In this document: one piece after another, positions 20,131-32,520 of the stretch
Position numbering within the stretch: the stretch's first letter is position 1
Layout of the letters: every line of letters begins with the position of its first letter
DNA from: Candidatus Pantoea gossypiicola
GTDB lineage: Bacteria; Pseudomonadota; Gammaproteobacteria; Enterobacterales; Enterobacteriaceae
Direction: 5' to 3'
Length of the DNA: 64,000 nucleotides
NCBI RefSeq assembly: GCF_008632075.1
Contig: NZ_VWVM01000015.1
Coordinates: 1 to 64,000 of the forward strand
Program-made: the position numbers and the translations under genes
Notes under the pieces: generated by a model
Databases searched by the model: none
Seen by the model: the letters and a program-made list of their open reading frames with translations, nothing else
Told to the model about the DNA's origin: nothing

Positions 20131-20282
20131 AATACTCTTCCTGTCCTAAAAATCTGATGACATCAATAACACGGCCTGCACAGATCAACATGATCTTCCG
20201 CAGGCCGCAAATAGGTTCTGTGGCGCCGGGCTTCCCTGCTTAACATTTTTATTATGAAAGCCGGTCAGTTTTGGGATGGCGG

Positions 20283-21308
20283 TCAGTCGTCTTTGCCGAC
20301 CTTGCGCTCGATGGCTTTTAAGCGTTTGCTCATGTCATCGATGTTCATCACCAGCGCTGCAGTTTTGCGCCAGGTTTTGTTGGGTTGCAGCGGAATGCCT
20401 GAGGAATAGACGCCAGGCTCTGTGATAGGACGCATGACCATGCCCATACCGGTCACGGTGACTTTGTCACAGATTTCCATATGGCCGTTAATGACGCTGG
20501 CACCGCCAATCATACAGTAACGTCCAATTTTCAAACTACCCGCCATGATCACACCGCCTGCAACCGCAGTATTGTCACCAATAACTACGTTGTGAGCGAT
20601 CTGGCACTGGTTGTCTATGATAACACCATTGCCTATCAGAGTGTTATCCAGCGCACCGCGATCGATAGTAGTGCAGGCACCAATTTCCACCCGATCGCCG
20701 ATAATTACCGCGCCTAACTGCGGGATTTTCACCCAGTTACCACGATCGTTGGCATAACCGAAACCATCAGAACCGATTACGGTCCCTGACTGAATCAGAC
20801 AATCCTGGCCGATTTCGATCTCGTGATAAACCGAGACGTTGGCCCAGAGACGGGTTCCGCTGCCGATACGGGTTTTTTTGCCCACGAAACAGCCTGCGCC
20901 GATCACCACGTTATCACCCAGCTCAACGTCCGCTTCGATTACCGCATTGGCACCAATGGCAACGTTATTGCCAAGTCGGGCCGAGGGATCGATTACCGCG
21001 CTGGGGGCAATATCTTGCGCTGGCTGTGGGGTGGTATCGAGTATCTGTGCCATACGCGCATAGGTCAGGTAGGGGTTTTTGACTACCAGGGCTGCGGTTT
21101 TGCACCACTCCAGATCCGCTTCCGTCAGCACCACGGCTGAGGCTTTTATCAGGGCGAGTTGCTCGCGGTAACGGCTGTTTGCAAGAAAAGTGATTTGGCC
21201 AGTTGTGGCGGATTGCATAGAAGCAATGCCGGAGATGACGATATCGCCATCTCCGTGCAATTCTGCATCCAACTGCTGGGCTAAATCAGCCAGTCGAATA
21301 GATGACAT
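20283..21308 (-). CDS. lpxD: UDP-3-O-(3-hydroxyacyl)glucosamine N-acyltransferase
   Basis: The 341-residue trimeric beta-helix acyltransferase adds the N-linked 3-hydroxyacyl chain, the third step of lipid A synthesis. It has an N-terminal uridine-binding domain (1-100), a long run of hexapeptide repeats (100-300) containing [12 protein letters not shown] with the catalytic-type histidine, and a C-terminal helical tail. It begins 3 bp downstream of skp. Confidence 0.96.
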   Translation of the reverse strand: MSSIRLADLAQQLDAELHGDGDIVISGIASMQSATTGQITFLANSRYREQLALIKASAVVLTEADLEWCKTAALVVKNPYLTYARMAQILDTTPQPAQDIAPSAVIDPSARLGNNVAIGANAVIEADVELGDNVVIGAGCFVGKKTRIGSGTRLWANVSVYHEIEIGQDCLIQSGTVIGSDGFGYANDRGNWVKIPQLGAVIIGDRVEIGACTTIDRGALDNTLIGNGVIIDNQCQIAHNVVIGDNTAVAGGVIMAGSLKIGRYCMIGGASVINGHMEICDKVTVTGMGMVMRPITEPGVYSSGIPLQPNKTWRKTAALVMNIDDMSKRLKAIERKVGKDD

Positions 21309-21311
21309 GAA

Positions 21312-21809
21312 TTATTTAACCTGTTTCAGCACGTCAGCAGTGATGTCTTTTGCGTTTGATGCATAAGCCACCGCGTTAGCGTCGATCACGACGTCATAAC
21401 CATCGCTGTCAGCGACTTTCTTCACGGCATCCTGAATACGGCTCAGCAGCTTGTTACGCTCTTCCATCTGACGACGGCGATTATCCTGCTCAAAAGCCTG
21501 CGCTTTTGAAGAGAAGGCTTCACGCTGAGACATGACATCTTTTTCCATACGGCTGCGTTCGCTGGCCTTCATGGTAGAACCGTCACGCTGCAGACGCTGC
21601 ATTTTGGTTTGCAGATCGCGCTCCTGGCTCTGCAACTCAGTTGCACGGCCTTTGAACTCGTTTTCCAGCTGTTTAGCAACAGTCGCACGTTGCGGTAACT
21701 GTTGGAAAATGCTGGACACGTTTACCACTGCAATTTTGTCAGCAGCCTGAACACCAGCGGAAACCGCTAAAGCAAGACCCAGACCTGCGGCACACAACAA
21801 CTTTTTCAC
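21312..21809 (-). CDS. skp: Periplasmic chaperone Skp
   Basis: The 165-residue precursor yields a trimeric periplasmic chaperone that holds unfolded outer-membrane proteins on their way to BamA. The signal peptide ends at about VQA (residue 22). The body is strongly coiled-coil (about 50-130), rich in Lys, Arg, Glu and Gln, and ends [10 protein letters not shown]. The GTG at 21809 was chosen because an AAGGAG site lies 7 bp upstream and the protein then begins with the expected [10 protein letters not shown] signal. A longer frame upstream lacks support. The gene sits just after bamA. Confidence 0.95.
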   Translation of the reverse strand: MKKLLCAAGLGLALAVSAGVQAADKIAVVNVSSIFQQLPQRATVAKQLENEFKGRATELQSQERDLQTKMQRLQRDGSTMKASERSRMEKDVMSQREAFSSKAQAFEQDNRRRQMEERNKLLSRIQDAVKKVADSDGYDVVIDANAVAYASNAKDITADVLKQVK

Positions 21810-21919
21810 TATAAACTCCTTACCATCAACGTTTGTGTCAGCGACACAGTGTTTGCCCCGGAACAGCAACAGGTACTGTCCGGCAGCAAGACTTCAGCTA
21901 TGCATCCATGCTCAGAACA

Positions 21920-24331
21920 TTACCAGGTTTTACCAATGTTAAACTGGAACTGTTCTGACTTGTCTCCATCGACTTTCTTAATCGGCTGGGCGTACGAGAA
22001 CACCAGCGGACCGAGCGGTGACATCCACTGCAGCGCCACACCGCTTGATACGCGGATATTGTTTGGATCGCTGTAGTCAGGAATACCCGCCGCACGTGTT
22101 TCAGCGGTATTTTCCCAATGGGTATCCCATGCGGTACCGGTATCGACAAACACCGAGGTACGCACCGAGTTAGCATACTTCTCGCTCAGGAACGGCGTTG
22201 GCGTAATCAGCTCAAGGCTGGCAATCGCCATGGCGTTACCGCCCACCGCATCGTCAGACTTACAGACGCCATTCGGATCGGCGATTCGGCAGTTCGACGA
22301 GTTGTTATTGTAGTAAGCCGCTTTCGGTCCAATAGTGTTGGACTGGAAGCCACGCACGGTGCTCGAACCACCGGCGTAGAAGTTCTCATAGAACGGCATC
22401 TCTTTGCCGCCGAGTCCATCTCCATAACCCACACGACCACGGCCCAGCAGCACCCAGGTACGATCCTGGTTAATTGGCACATACTGCTGAGTATCCAGCG
22501 TGGCCTTATAGAAGCTGTTATCTGAGCCTGGAATCGTTACCTTACCGTTCAGGTTGGTACGGTTACCGGATGTCGGGAAGAAGCCGCGGTCCAGCGTGTT
22601 GTACGTCCAGCCATAGTTAAAGGTGAAGTCATCGGCTGAGAATTCGCCTTTATCATTAAGCTGCTGCGGCTTGCCGACTGAATCCAGATAACGCCACATC
22701 GCAACCTGCGGCTGCATGTTTGACAGGTCGTTGTGCACATAGCCCAGACCGACACGCAATGTGTTGTTTTCGTTAACCGGGAAGCCAAGCGTGCCATCCA
22801 GACCATAACTTTTGTTGGTATAGTCAGACAGGTCCGCATTGTCTGCTTTAAAGTCGTTGTAGAACAGACGGCCACCCAGACTCACACCATCAACGGTGAA
22901 GTAAGGATCAGTCAGCGAGAATTCAGCATAGGTCTGGTAATCATTTTTGGTCCCGCTGATGCCAACGGTATTACCGGTGCCCAGCCAGTTATCCTGCGTG
23001 ACCCCGACCTGGAAGCTTACACCACTTTCAGTGCCGTAACCGACGCCGAAGTTAAAGGTGCCGGTGTTACGCTCTTTAACCTTGTAGACCACATCAACCT
23101 GGTCCGGCGCACCTGGTACACGCTGCGTATCCACATCGACGGTTTCAAAGTAACCGGTACGGTTCAGACGCTCTTTACCCTGTTCAACCAGATCGCTGCC
23201 CAGCCATGCACCTTCCATCTGACGCATTTCGCGACGTAACACCGAGTCTTTTGACGTGTCATTGCCTTCGAAACGGACGTTACGCACGTAGTAACGGTTG
23301 CCCGCATCCACGTTGATATGCAGTTTTACGGTTTTATCGGTGTCGTTGATTTCAGGCTGTGTGGCTACGCGCGGATAGGCATAGCCATAGCGGCCCAGCA
23401 GTTTCTTGATGTCATCTTCCATTTTCGTGACTTTGGCGCCGTTATAAAGCTCGCCAGCCGGAATTTTGGTCAGATGTTCAATTTCTGCTGAATGGCCCGC
23501 CATGCTGCCATTGACGATCACACCAGCGATTTTGTACTGGTCGCCCTCGGTGATATTCACCGTGATGTAGATGCCTTTTTTATCTGGCGTCAGGCTGACC
23601 TGGGTCGAATCGATGTTGAAGCGTGCGTAACCGCGATCCAGATAGAAGCTGCGCAGGGTTTCGAGGTCGCCCGCCAGTTTCTGCTTCTGGTATTTACGAT
23701 CGCCCACCACGTTCCACCATGGCACTTCATCGCGCAGCTGGAAACGGGAGATCAGTTCATCTGAGCTGAAGGCTTTATTACCGACAATGTTTATCTGCTG
23801 AATTTTGGCAGAAACACCTTCCGTAAAGACCAGCTTCAGATCAACGCGGTTACGCGGCAGTGGCGTGACCACGGCTTTTACGTTAGCGGTATATTTACCG
23901 ACGCTGTAATAGAAGTCTTCAAGTCCCTTCTCGATAGAAGAGATAGTAGTACGGTCCAGCGCTTCGCCGACACGGACGCCTGAAGCTTCCAGATTTTGTT
24001 TGAGCTGATCCTCTTTCACCGCTTTGTTACCGGTGAAGGTAATGCTGGCAATGGTAGGACGTTCTTTGACCTGGACAATCAGCGTTGTACCGTCTCGCAG
24101 GACCTGAACATCCTCAAAGTTGCCAGTAGCGAACAGCGAGCGAATGGTATTTCTGACATCATCGTCATTCACCGTATCGCCAACCCGTACTGGCATGCTC
24201 AGCAGAGCCGCGCCGACGGCGACTCGCTGCAGCCCTTCGAAATGAATATCCTTCACCACGAAATCGTCTGCACCGTAAACGGTGGCGCTGCTAAACAGCA
24301 GCGACGCTATGAGCAACTTTTTCATCGCCAT
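21920..24331 (-). CDS. bamA: Outer membrane protein assembly factor BamA
   Basis: The 803-residue Omp85 protein inserts beta-barrels into the outer membrane. Signal peptide is residues 1-20 (MAMKK...VYG-A), five POTRA domains span about 22-420, then a 16-stranded barrel. The lid-loop motif VRGFQSN and the C-terminal FNIGKTW signature are present. Surface loop 6 retains two cysteines but is shorter than in E. coli. The ATG at 24331 matches the E. coli start; an upstream GTG would add eight residues before the signal. It lies between rseP and skp. Confidence 0.97.
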   Translation of the reverse strand: MAMKKLLIASLLFSSATVYGADDFVVKDIHFEGLQRVAVGAALLSMPVRVGDTVNDDDVRNTIRSLFATGNFEDVQVLRDGTTLIVQVKERPTIASITFTGNKAVKEDQLKQNLEASGVRVGEALDRTTISSIEKGLEDFYYSVGKYTANVKAVVTPLPRNRVDLKLVFTEGVSAKIQQINIVGNKAFSSDELISRFQLRDEVPWWNVVGDRKYQKQKLAGDLETLRSFYLDRGYARFNIDSTQVSLTPDKKGIYITVNITEGDQYKIAGVIVNGSMAGHSAEIEHLTKIPAGELYNGAKVTKMEDDIKKLLGRYGYAYPRVATQPEINDTDKTVKLHINVDAGNRYYVRNVRFEGNDTSKDSVLRREMRQMEGAWLGSDLVEQGKERLNRTGYFETVDVDTQRVPGAPDQVDVVYKVKERNTGTFNFGVGYGTESGVSFQVGVTQDNWLGTGNTVGISGTKNDYQTYAEFSLTDPYFTVDGVSLGGRLFYNDFKADNADLSDYTNKSYGLDGTLGFPVNENNTLRVGLGYVHNDLSNMQPQVAMWRYLDSVGKPQQLNDKGEFSADDFTFNYGWTYNTLDRGFFPTSGNRTNLNGKVTIPGSDNSFYKATLDTQQYVPINQDRTWVLLGRGRVGYGDGLGGKEMPFYENFYAGGSSTVRGFQSNTIGPKAAYYNNNSSNCRIADPNGVCKSDDAVGGNAMAIASLELITPTPFLSEKYANSVRTSVFVDTGTAWDTHWENTAETRAAGIPDYSDPNNIRVSSGVALQWMSPLGPLVFSYAQPIKKVDGDKSEQFQFNIGKTW

Positions 24332-24382
24332 CGTTGTTATGCGTTTTCCTAACACATCCCTCGAATGTTCGCGTTCCAGCGG

Positions 24383-25729
24383 TTACAAACGTGAGAAATC
24401 ATTGAAAAGTGCAAGCCCCATTAACAGCACCAGCAAAATTGAGCCGATGCGATAACTAAAGTCCTGAACTCGCTCGGACACCGGTCCACCTTTGATCTTT
24501 TCGATCGCCAGGAACAGCAGGTGCCCACCATCTAAAACCGGCAGAGGGAACAGGTTGATAATGCCCAGGTTGACGCTAATCAACGCCAGGAACATCAGGT
24601 AGTAAATCAACCCATACTCTGCTGACAACCCTGCACCCTGCGCAATCGAGATTGGCCCGCTCAGGTTGTTCAGCTTCACATCACCGGTTATTAACTTGCC
24701 CAGCATGGAAACGGTAAGCTTCATCAGTTGCCAGGTTTTTACACTGGCCTCACCGATAGCCGCAAACGCGCCATACTGCCTTACCGTCTTGTACTCTTCG
24801 GGCAGCGGAACAATGCGCGGAATCACACCCGCAAAGCCCGCTGTCGTGCCAGCTTTCGCTTCTGGCGTCATCGTCAGCGCAATTGATTCACCGCCGCGAT
24901 CCACCTCAAGCGTCATGCTTTTGCCGGGATTGTCCCGGACCTGGGTGACAAACGTCTGCCACTGCGATAATGGCTGACCATCGACTTTAACGATCCTGTC
25001 GCCTGCTTGCAAACCGGCTTCACTGGCTGGCGAATTCGCCTGAACTTCTGCCAGTGTGGTCTCAATTTGCGGACCGCGAGGCTGAATGCCTAACGCGACG
25101 ACCGGATCCTGCTTATCAGGCTCAAACTGCCAGTTACGCAAATCCAGCTGCTTCTGCTGAGTCGCGTCCTCGCCAAATCGTGCCACCGTTAACGTGGTGC
25201 TGCTGTCGCCGATTTTACCCACCAGCGCCATACGCACAGCATCCCAGTCAGGCGTTTCGATACCGTCAACGGCCTTAAGTTCCATGCCGGGCGCAATTTG
25301 CGCTTCCGCAGCGACCGAACCGTTTAAAATTTCACCAATTACCGGACGCACACCAGGCACGCCGTGAATAAACACCACCCACCAGGCAAAGATGGCAAAG
25401 AGGAAGTTAGCGACAGGACCTGCCGCGATGATGGAGGCGCGTTGCCAGACGGCTTTATTATTAAAAGCCTGATGACGCAGCTCGGATGGCACGCTTTCGA
25501 CACGTTCGTCGAGCATTTTAACGTAGCCACCAAGGGGAATCAGCGCGATGACAAATTCCGTGCCGTGGCGGTCACGACGCTGCCAGAGCGACTTACCAAA
25601 CCCAATGGAAAAACGCTCAACTTTGACGCCACAGCGACGAGCGACCCAGAAATGGCCAAACTCATGAACGGTAATCAATACGCCCAGCGCAACGATAAAG
25701 GCGAAGAAACTCCAGATTATGCTCAACAT
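24383..25729 (-). CDS. rseP: Site-2 protease RseP
   Basis: The 448-residue inner-membrane zinc metalloprotease cuts RseA within the membrane after DegS, freeing sigma-E, and clears signal peptide remnants. The zinc motif HEFGH is at residues 22-26 in the first membrane segment. Two PDZ domains occupy about 120-310. The third zinc ligand is in PLPVLDGGH near residue 400. The context upstream of bamA and skp links the sigma-E pathway to the assembly machinery it protects. Confidence 0.97.
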   Translation of the reverse strand: MLSIIWSFFAFIVALGVLITVHEFGHFWVARRCGVKVERFSIGFGKSLWQRRDRHGTEFVIALIPLGGYVKMLDERVESVPSELRHQAFNNKAVWQRASIIAAGPVANFLFAIFAWWVVFIHGVPGVRPVIGEILNGSVAAEAQIAPGMELKAVDGIETPDWDAVRMALVGKIGDSSTTLTVARFGEDATQQKQLDLRNWQFEPDKQDPVVALGIQPRGPQIETTLAEVQANSPASEAGLQAGDRIVKVDGQPLSQWQTFVTQVRDNPGKSMTLEVDRGGESIALTMTPEAKAGTTAGFAGVIPRIVPLPEEYKTVRQYGAFAAIGEASVKTWQLMKLTVSMLGKLITGDVKLNNLSGPISIAQGAGLSAEYGLIYYLMFLALISVNLGIINLFPLPVLDGGHLLFLAIEKIKGGPVSERVQDFSYRIGSILLVLLMGLALFNDFSRL

Positions 25730-25741
25730 CTTTGCCTGTCC

Positions 25742-26599
25742 TTAAAGGGTGCGGAACACCAGCAGCAATAAACAGGCAAACACCGGCACCGCCGCAGTCA
25801 GACTATCAATGCGATCAAGAATGCCGCCGTGACCCGGTATCAGATTGCCACTGTCTTTGATACCTGCTTCACGTTTAAACATGCTCTCAGTGAGGTCGCC
25901 CAGCACAGAGGCCAGCGTTGCGATAACCGCGCAAATCACCAGCGTACCGGTCGAGACCGTCAGCGGTGCCAGTGAGGCAAACAGCAGCGCAATCAGCGCT
26001 GAGGAGACCAGGCCGCCCAGGAAGCCTTCCCAGGTTTTACCTGGCGAGACCTTCGGTGCCAGCTTATGTTTACCAAACATCTTGCCAAACATATAGGCAC
26101 CTGAATCCGCCCCCCACACCAGCAGCAACACAAACAGCAGCCACCAGGCACCAGCGAAGTGATCGGTTTCATAGTGATACTGGCGCAGCGCCACCATGCC
26201 CCAGAAAAAAGGCACCAGCGTTAACACGCCAAACAGTAAGCGAAGCGGGCGCGAATGACGCCAGAAGGCCGCAGAAGCGGGATAGGAGAGTACCAGCAGC
26301 AGTGCAACGACCCACCACGCCAGCGACGCCCAGAGCGATGTCGCGACCTGGGGCAGATGCACCGTGTGTTGATAAGGTGGAAGCGTAAACTGCATCAGCG
26401 CCAGCAGCAGACCACAAAGTACAGCCAGCCAGACGCGCTGTTGCCGTGATGCCATCCCTGCAAACTGGCCCCATTCCCAGGCGGCCAGCATACAGATAAC
26501 GATGGTAGTGAGAGCAAAGCCCACAGGTGGTAACCAGAACAGTGCAGCTATTACCAGCGGAATTAATATCAACGCGGTAATCAGACGAGACTTCAGCAA
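25742..26599 (-). CDS. cdsA: Phosphatidate cytidylyltransferase (CDP-diglyceride synthase)
   Basis: The 285-residue multi-pass membrane enzyme forms CDP-diacylglycerol from phosphatidate and CTP, the precursor for all phospholipids. The family signature is visible from SPGKTWEGFLGG (near residue 190) to KDSGNLIPGHGGILDRIDS (near 246). The start is TTG at 26599, giving MLKSRLI, with the uppS end 18 bp upstream. Its position between uppS and rseP is as in E. coli. Confidence 0.95.
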   Translation of the reverse strand: MLKSRLITALILIPLVIAALFWLPPVGFALTTIVICMLAAWEWGQFAGMASRQQRVWLAVLCGLLLALMQFTLPPYQHTVHLPQVATSLWASLAWWVVALLLVLSYPASAAFWRHSRPLRLLFGVLTLVPFFWGMVALRQYHYETDHFAGAWWLLFVLLLVWGADSGAYMFGKMFGKHKLAPKVSPGKTWEGFLGGLVSSALIALLFASLAPLTVSTGTLVICAVIATLASVLGDLTESMFKREAGIKDSGNLIPGHGGILDRIDSLTAAVPVFACLLLLVFRTL

Positions 26600-26617
26600 A
26601 GGTTACCCCCAGATTGC

Positions 26618-27370
26618 TCAGGCGCCGCCTGGTGCAGCGCCGCCAAAACGACGCTCCCGCAGAGAGAATGCATTCAGTGCACCTTCAAAAACGTGTTCAT
26701 CGAAATCCGGCCAGAGCACATCGGTAAAATAGAATTCAGCATAGGCAATCTGCCACAGCAGGAAGTTGCTAATCCGATGCTCTCCCCCGGTCCTTATCAC
26801 TAAATCCACTGGCGCCAGCTCCTGCATACAGAGCTGCGACGTCAGGCTCTCTTCGGTAATCTGGTCAGGACGCAGTAATCCTTCCTGCACCTGCTCAGCC
26901 AGTTTTTTCACGCCTTCGATAATATCCCAACGGCCGCCATAGTTGGCAGCAATGTTGAGCGTCAGGCCACTATTATTTGCGGTCAGCGTCTCAGAACGGC
27001 GAATACGTTCCTGAATACGCGGGCTGAAACGGCTGGTATCGCCAATGACGCGTAAGCGAACATTGTGTTTGTGCAGGCTTTTTACTTCGCTGTCGAGCGC
27101 CCAGACAAACAGTTCCATTAATGCGGTGACTTCCTGTGCCGGACGGCTCCAGTTTTCACTGCTGAAGGCGTAAAGCGTCAGGGCTTCAAGATTGTTGCTG
27201 ACCGCAAAGCTGACGGCACGGCGCACCGATTTAACGCCCGCTTTGTGGCCTGAAATACGCAATTTTCCCTGATTTTTGGCCCAGCGACCGTTGCCATCCA
27301 TGATGATAGCGACATGGCGCGGACCGTTTCCCTGCTGGTCATCAGTGTTGTTGTGATTGTTAGACGACAT
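26618..27370 (-). CDS. uppS: Undecaprenyl diphosphate synthase
   Basis: The 250-residue cis-prenyltransferase adds eight isopentenyl units to farnesyl diphosphate to make the C55 carrier for peptidoglycan and O-antigen. The catalytic aspartate is Asp25 in IIMDGNGRWA. The conserved SENWSRP and RTGGEHRISNFLLWQ segments are present. It opens the uppS-cdsA-rseP-bamA run. The 181 bp between it and dxr hold no gene that I can see. Confidence 0.97.
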   Translation of the reverse strand: MSSNNHNNTDDQQGNGPRHVAIIMDGNGRWAKNQGKLRISGHKAGVKSVRRAVSFAVSNNLEALTLYAFSSENWSRPAQEVTALMELFVWALDSEVKSLHKHNVRLRVIGDTSRFSPRIQERIRRSETLTANNSGLTLNIAANYGGRWDIIEGVKKLAEQVQEGLLRPDQITEESLTSQLCMQELAPVDLVIRTGGEHRISNFLLWQIAYAEFYFTDVLWPDFDEHVFEGALNAFSLRERRFGGAAPGGA

Positions 27371-27551
27371 AACGCTTAACCAATTCCTTTCATCAGAAAT
27401 GCTGTGGTTTCTGAATACATTGCGCCCGATTCAAATCCCGACACGCTTTTGGTGCCGGGCCACACCGAATTCGGTGACAGACCGTGAAACGCGAGCCAGC
27501 GACTATACCATTTTCACCTGAAGCGAACAAATGGCCTCATAACGATCGGCT

Positions 27552-28748
27552 TCACGAGGTGAAGCGCGGCAACATTTCTGCCGCCAGCGCGCGCGCGGAG
27601 CAATCAATTTCAAGGACAGCGTCCACCGAATCCGGCTCCGGACACACTTGTGCCGCCATCACCGCGCTATTAAGCGCAGCGATGTCGGTGAAGCGGATCT
27701 GGTTATTCAGGAAAGCCGCGACGGCAACCTCGTTGGCTGCATTCAGCGTGGTGGTCGCCGCCTGCCCTGCCTCACAGGCATCAATGGCCAGCTTCAGGCA
27801 GGGATAGCGACTAAAATCAGGTTCTGCAAAGCTCAGCGCCGACATGCGGGTAAAATCCAGCGGCGTCACGCCTGCTTTGATGCGCGAAGGCCACGCCATA
27901 CTGTGGGCAATGGGCGTACGCATATCGGGAGAACCTAACTGAGCCAGCACGCTGCCATCGCAGTATCGCACCATGGAGTGAATCACCGACTGTGGGTGAA
28001 GGATCACTTCCATCTGCGCTGCGCTGGCATTAAACAGCCAACGGGCTTCAATGTACTCAAGACCTTTATTCATCATGGTGGCCGAATCGACAGAGATTTT
28101 TCTTCCCATCGACCAGTTCGGATGTGCACAGGCCTGATCCGGCGACATGGCGCTGAGATCCGCTAAATCTGTGTCACGAAAAGGACCACCCGATCCCGTA
28201 AGGATAATTGACTCAATGCCATTATCCCGCAGGTCAGCGTAACCTAACTGATGCTGGATGGTAGCCGGTAAACTCTGAAAAATGGCGTTATGCTCGCTGT
28301 CTACTGGTAGTAACTGTGCGTTATGATGACGCACCGCCTCCATAAACAAACGGCCGCAGGTGACAAGCGATTCTTTGTTGGCCAGCAGCACCGTTTTACC
28401 GGCGCGAATAGCGGCCAGCGTTGGCAGCAAACCTGATGCACCGACAATGGCCGCCATCACCTGATCCACCTCATCCAGCGCGGCCAGCTCACAGGCTGCC
28501 TGAACGCCGGAGAGCACTTCAGTATTGACCCTGATTGCTCTCAGTCGCTCACGCAGCGCAGCGGCAGAAGTCTTGTCTGCCATGCAGGCATAGCGTGGCC
28601 TGAAAGCCGCACACTGTTCGGCCATCAGCGCCACGTTATGGCCGGCAACCAGCGCCGTAATCTGATAAAGCTCTGGGTTGGCGCGAACCACCGCCAGCGT
28701 ACTGGTGCCGATCGAGCCGGTGGATCCCAGCAGAGTTAATCGCTTCAT
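27552..28748 (-). CDS. dxr: 1-deoxy-D-xylulose 5-phosphate reductoisomerase
   Basis: The 398-residue NADPH enzyme makes 2-C-methyl-D-erythritol 4-phosphate, the committed step of the MEP isoprenoid pathway and target of fosmidomycin. The Rossmann motif [12 protein letters not shown] is at residues 7-18. The substrate region includes [10 protein letters not shown] near 150 and a metal-binding EAxxLF-type segment near 230. Length equals E. coli Dxr. It feeds the isoprenoid supply used by UppS, encoded next door. Confidence 0.97.
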   Translation of the reverse strand: MKRLTLLGSTGSIGTSTLAVVRANPELYQITALVAGHNVALMAEQCAAFRPRYACMADKTSAAALRERLRAIRVNTEVLSGVQAACELAALDEVDQVMAAIVGASGLLPTLAAIRAGKTVLLANKESLVTCGRLFMEAVRHHNAQLLPVDSEHNAIFQSLPATIQHQLGYADLRDNGIESIILTGSGGPFRDTDLADLSAMSPDQACAHPNWSMGRKISVDSATMMNKGLEYIEARWLFNASAAQMEVILHPQSVIHSMVRYCDGSVLAQLGSPDMRTPIAHSMAWPSRIKAGVTPLDFTRMSALSFAEPDFSRYPCLKLAIDACEAGQAATTTLNAANEVAVAAFLNNQIRFTDIAALNSAVMAAQVCPEPDSVDAVLEIDCSARALAAEMLPRFTS

Positions 28749-28859
28749 GAGGCTATCCGTGTGAAGTCAGCGTGCCCGCAGGCACAATGTAAAACGCCGC
28801 CAGATGTCGCATTCATACGAATACCTCTCTGTACGGCGTTTTGTCCGGCAGTGATGGAA

Positions 28860-29417
28860 TCAGAAATCCATCAGCTCCGTCTCTTTTTCTGACAGTGCAG
28901 CATCAACTTTCTTGATGTATGCATCGGTCATTTTTTGCACTTCGTCCTGCGCACGACGTTCGTCGTCTTCACTGATTTCTTTATCTTTCAGCAGTGCTTT
29001 GATTTTATCGTTGGCATCGCGACGGACGTTACGTACCGACACACGGCCCTGCTCGGCTTCGCCGCGCACGATTTTAATCAGATCTTTACGACGCTCTTCT
29101 GTCAGCGCTGGCAGCGGAACACGGATGTCAGTACCGGCTGAACTTGGGTTCAGACCGAGATCAGACTTCATGATCGCTTTTTCGACTGCCGAACTCAGTG
29201 AACGATCAAACACGTTGATTTTCAGCGTGCGTGAATCTTCCACAGTGACAGAAGCCAGCTGACGCAGTGGCGTCGGCGTGCCGTAATATTCGACGACGAT
29301 GCCGTCGAGCAGCGTAGGTGACGCACGACCGGTGCGCACTTTGCTGATGGTCGTTTTGAATGCTTCAACGCATTTTTCCATGCGCGTGTCAGCATCTTTT
29401 TTGATGTCGTTAATCAC
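28860..29417 (-). CDS. frr: Ribosome recycling factor
   Basis: The 185-residue factor, with EF-G, splits post-termination ribosomes. The protein is a three-helix bundle with an inserted beta domain; key segments are [15 protein letters not shown] and [12 protein letters not shown]. The GTG at 29417 was chosen, with AAGGG 8 bp upstream; this gives exactly 185 residues as in E. coli, where frr also starts at GTG. A longer upstream frame (to 29519) has no family support. A long-loop inverted repeat (28791-28842) lies after the stop. Confidence 0.96.
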   Translation of the reverse strand: MINDIKKDADTRMEKCVEAFKTTISKVRTGRASPTLLDGIVVEYYGTPTPLRQLASVTVEDSRTLKINVFDRSLSSAVEKAIMKSDLGLNPSSAGTDIRVPLPALTEERRKDLIKIVRGEAEQGRVSVRNVRRDANDKIKALLKDKEISEDDERRAQDEVQKMTDAYIKKVDAALSEKETELMDF

Positions 29418-29560
29418 GTTGAAACCCTTGGATTCGGTTTGACCTGGCCAGTTCCGGCATAACCGGAAGCGGGATCGATAATCATCGATAATCCTGACTG
29501 GTGCGCGATGCATTCTCATCGCGCTGACAGAATATACCTTATTTTATCTCGCCTCGGGTA

Positions 29561-30286
29561 TTAATGCGTAATCAGGGTGCCTTCTTTTTCACCCATCACT
29601 ACGCGACGCAGTGCGCCAGGTTTATTCATGTTGAAAACACGGATAGGTAATTTGTGGTCACGCGCCAGAGTAAAGGCCGCCAGATCCATCACTTTCAGCT
29701 CTTTATCCAGGACTTCGGCATAGGTCAGTTGATCATACAGTGTCGCATCCGGGCTTTTCACCGGATCGGCAGAGTAGACGCCGTCAACTTTGGTCGCCTT
29801 CAGTACCACGTCCGCTTCAATCTCAATGCCACGCAGACACGCCGCAGAGTCGGTGGTAAAGAACGGGTTGCCGGTACCGGCGGAGAAGATGACGACGCGG
29901 TTGTTACGCAGCAGGCTGATCGCTTCTGCCCAGCTGTAGTTGTCACAGACGCCATTGAGTGGAATCGCTGACATCAGGCGTGCATTCACATAGGCGCGGT
30001 GCAGTGCATCACGCATCGCCAGGCCATTCATTACAGTCGCCAGCATACCCATGTGGTCACCTACGACACGGTTCATACCTGCCTGCTGCAGGCTCGCGCC
30101 GCGGAACAGGTTCCCTCCGCCAATTACCACGCCAACCTGGATGCCCAGCTCAACCAGCTCTTTTACCTCTTGTGCCATGCGGTCAAGCACACTCGCGTCG
30201 ATACCAAAACCTTCAGCGCCTTGCAGAGCTTCGCCGCTGAGTTTAAGCAGGATACGTTGATAAACAGGTTTTGCGTTGGTCGCCAT
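29561..30286 (-). CDS. pyrH: Uridylate kinase
   Basis: The 241-residue hexameric kinase phosphorylates UMP to UDP in pyrimidine synthesis and is allosterically controlled by GTP and UTP. It belongs to the amino acid kinase fold rather than the classical NMP kinases. Segments [23 protein letters not shown] and [13 protein letters not shown] are diagnostic. It lies between tsf and frr as in E. coli, and is separated from tsf by that gene's terminator. Confidence 0.97.
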   Translation of the reverse strand: MATNAKPVYQRILLKLSGEALQGAEGFGIDASVLDRMAQEVKELVELGIQVGVVIGGGNLFRGASLQQAGMNRVVGDHMGMLATVMNGLAMRDALHRAYVNARLMSAIPLNGVCDNYSWAEAISLLRNNRVVIFSAGTGNPFFTTDSAACLRGIEIEADVVLKATKVDGVYSADPVKSPDATLYDQLTYAEVLDKELKVMDLAAFTLARDHKLPIRVFNMNKPGALRRVVMGEKEGTLITH

Positions 30287-30410
30287 GGTCAGTTCTTCCT
30301 GGAAGATTGGGTGTAAAGGAGAAGTAAATTCTGATCGATCATCCGCTTACCGCAAAGAAAATGCTATTGGGATGAAACTGAAAACGTGTCTGTTGCGATT
30401 CACAGACAAA

Positions 30411-30436
30411 AAAGAACCGCCATCTGGCGGTTCTTT
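30411..30436 (-). terminator. rpsB-tsf operon terminator
   Basis: On the minus strand AAAGAACCGCC, loop AGAT and GGCGGTTCTTT form an 11-bp stem leading into a T run, starting 7 bp after the tsf stop. Confidence 0.92.
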
Positions 30437-30443
30437 CAGAGCA

Positions 30444-31295
30444 TTAAGACTGTTTGGACATTGCTGCAACTTCTGCAGCGAAGTCAGACTCAACTTTCTC
30501 GATGCCTTCACCCACTTCGAAGCGGATGAAGTTGATCACGTCAGCGCCCTGCTCTTTCAGAGCCTGGCCAACGGTTTTGCTTGGGTCGATAACGAAAGCC
30601 TGACCTGTCAGAGAGACTTCGCCGGTGAATTTCTTCATACGGCCTTCAACCATCTTCTCTGCGATCTCTTTTGGCTTGCCAGACTGCATCGCGATGTCCA
30701 GCTGAACCTGGTACTCTTTATCAACCACGTCAGCAGAAACGTCTTCTGGCTTAACGAATTCAGGCTTGCTCGCTGCAACGTGCATCGCGATCTGTTTGAT
30801 CAGATCTTCATTAGCGCCTTTCGCTGAAACCAGAACGCCGATACGCGCGCCGTGCAGGTAGCTGCCCAGCTCTGCGCCTTCCAGGATTGCAACGCGACGG
30901 ATGTTGATGTTCTCACCGATTTTAGCAACCAGTGCAACGCGCTCTTCTTCGAACTGCGCTTTCAGGACTTCAACGTCAGTGACGCGATTAGCGGCAGCCG
31001 CATCCAGAACTTTGTCTGCGAAAGCCTGGAAACCGCCATCTTTTGCTACGAAGTCAGTCTGGCAGTTAACTTCCAGAATCACACCGTAGTCGCCAACGAT
31101 TTTGGTTTTGATTACGCCATCAGCAGCAACGTTGCCTGCTTTTTTCGCTGCTTTGATTGCGCCAGACTTACGCATATTCTCAATCGCCAGCTCAATGTCG
31201 CCGTTCGCTTCAGTCAGCGCTTTTTTGCAATCCATCATGCCAGCGCCAGTACGCTCGCGCAGTTCTTTTACCAATGCAGCGGTAATGTCAGCCAT
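30444..31295 (-). CDS. tsf: Elongation factor Ts
   Basis: The 283-residue guanine-nucleotide exchange factor recycles EF-Tu. The N-terminal UBA-like module (residues 1-54, with [13 protein letters not shown]) and the core with CQTDFVAK are complete. It is co-transcribed with rpsB, with an attenuator-like hairpin in the 181-bp spacer. It is followed by a strong terminator. Confidence 0.98.
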   Translation of the reverse strand: MADITAALVKELRERTGAGMMDCKKALTEANGDIELAIENMRKSGAIKAAKKAGNVAADGVIKTKIVGDYGVILEVNCQTDFVAKDGGFQAFADKVLDAAAANRVTDVEVLKAQFEEERVALVAKIGENINIRRVAILEGAELGSYLHGARIGVLVSAKGANEDLIKQIAMHVAASKPEFVKPEDVSADVVDKEYQVQLDIAMQSGKPKEIAEKMVEGRMKKFTGEVSLTGQAFVIDPSKTVGQALKEQGADVINFIRFEVGEGIEKVESDFAAEVAAMSKQS

Positions 31296-31400
31296 TCCAG
31301 AATCCTCGGTTCGTGCCTGTGTACATAGGTACCCGCAGACACTTATTTGCGGAAAATTTACTCTGTCCCGCCGTCCGGTTGGGGGCGTAACAGACTTAGA

Positions 31401-31428
31401 TAAATAAAGGGGCCACTATAGGCCCCTT
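31401..31428 (-). terminator. Attenuator-like hairpin between rpsB and tsf
   Basis: On the minus strand AAGGGGCC, loop TATAGT and GGCCCCTT form an 8-bp stem followed by TATTTATC. It lies 49 bp after the rpsB stop and before tsf. Partial termination here would set the S2:EF-Ts ratio, as known for the E. coli operon. The imperfect T-tract fits incomplete termination. Confidence 0.7.
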
Positions 31429-31476
31429 ACAGATCACATCTGAATGCTAAGGGCTCTTATGCAGAGCAAACCTTAA

Positions 31477-32402
<926 letters not shown>

Positions 32403-32486
32403 TAAATGATCGCTGACAGAGGCCAGCGCGTTCTCTATTTGGCAGCCCATTTGCTGACTGCTAACATGACAGCACAGAACTTATTA

Positions 32487-32505
32487 TTGTCGAAAATTTC
32501 GACAA
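32487..32505. promoter_or_regulatory. Perfect 19-bp palindrome upstream of map
   Basis: TTGTCGAAA and TTTCGACAA flank a central A, forming a perfect 9+9 inverted repeat that ends 15 bp before the map start codon. It could be a protein operator or, in RNA, a hairpin close to the translation start. There is no clear ribosome-binding site between it and the ATG. Function unknown. Confidence 0.55.
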
Positions 32506-32520
32506 CTGCGGATTAATTTA

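Noticed and set aside
28791-28842. AAAACGCCG/CGGCGTTTT inverted repeat between frr and dxr as a terminator
   Set aside because: The loop is about 34 bases, too long for an efficient intrinsic terminator; kept only as a note under frr.
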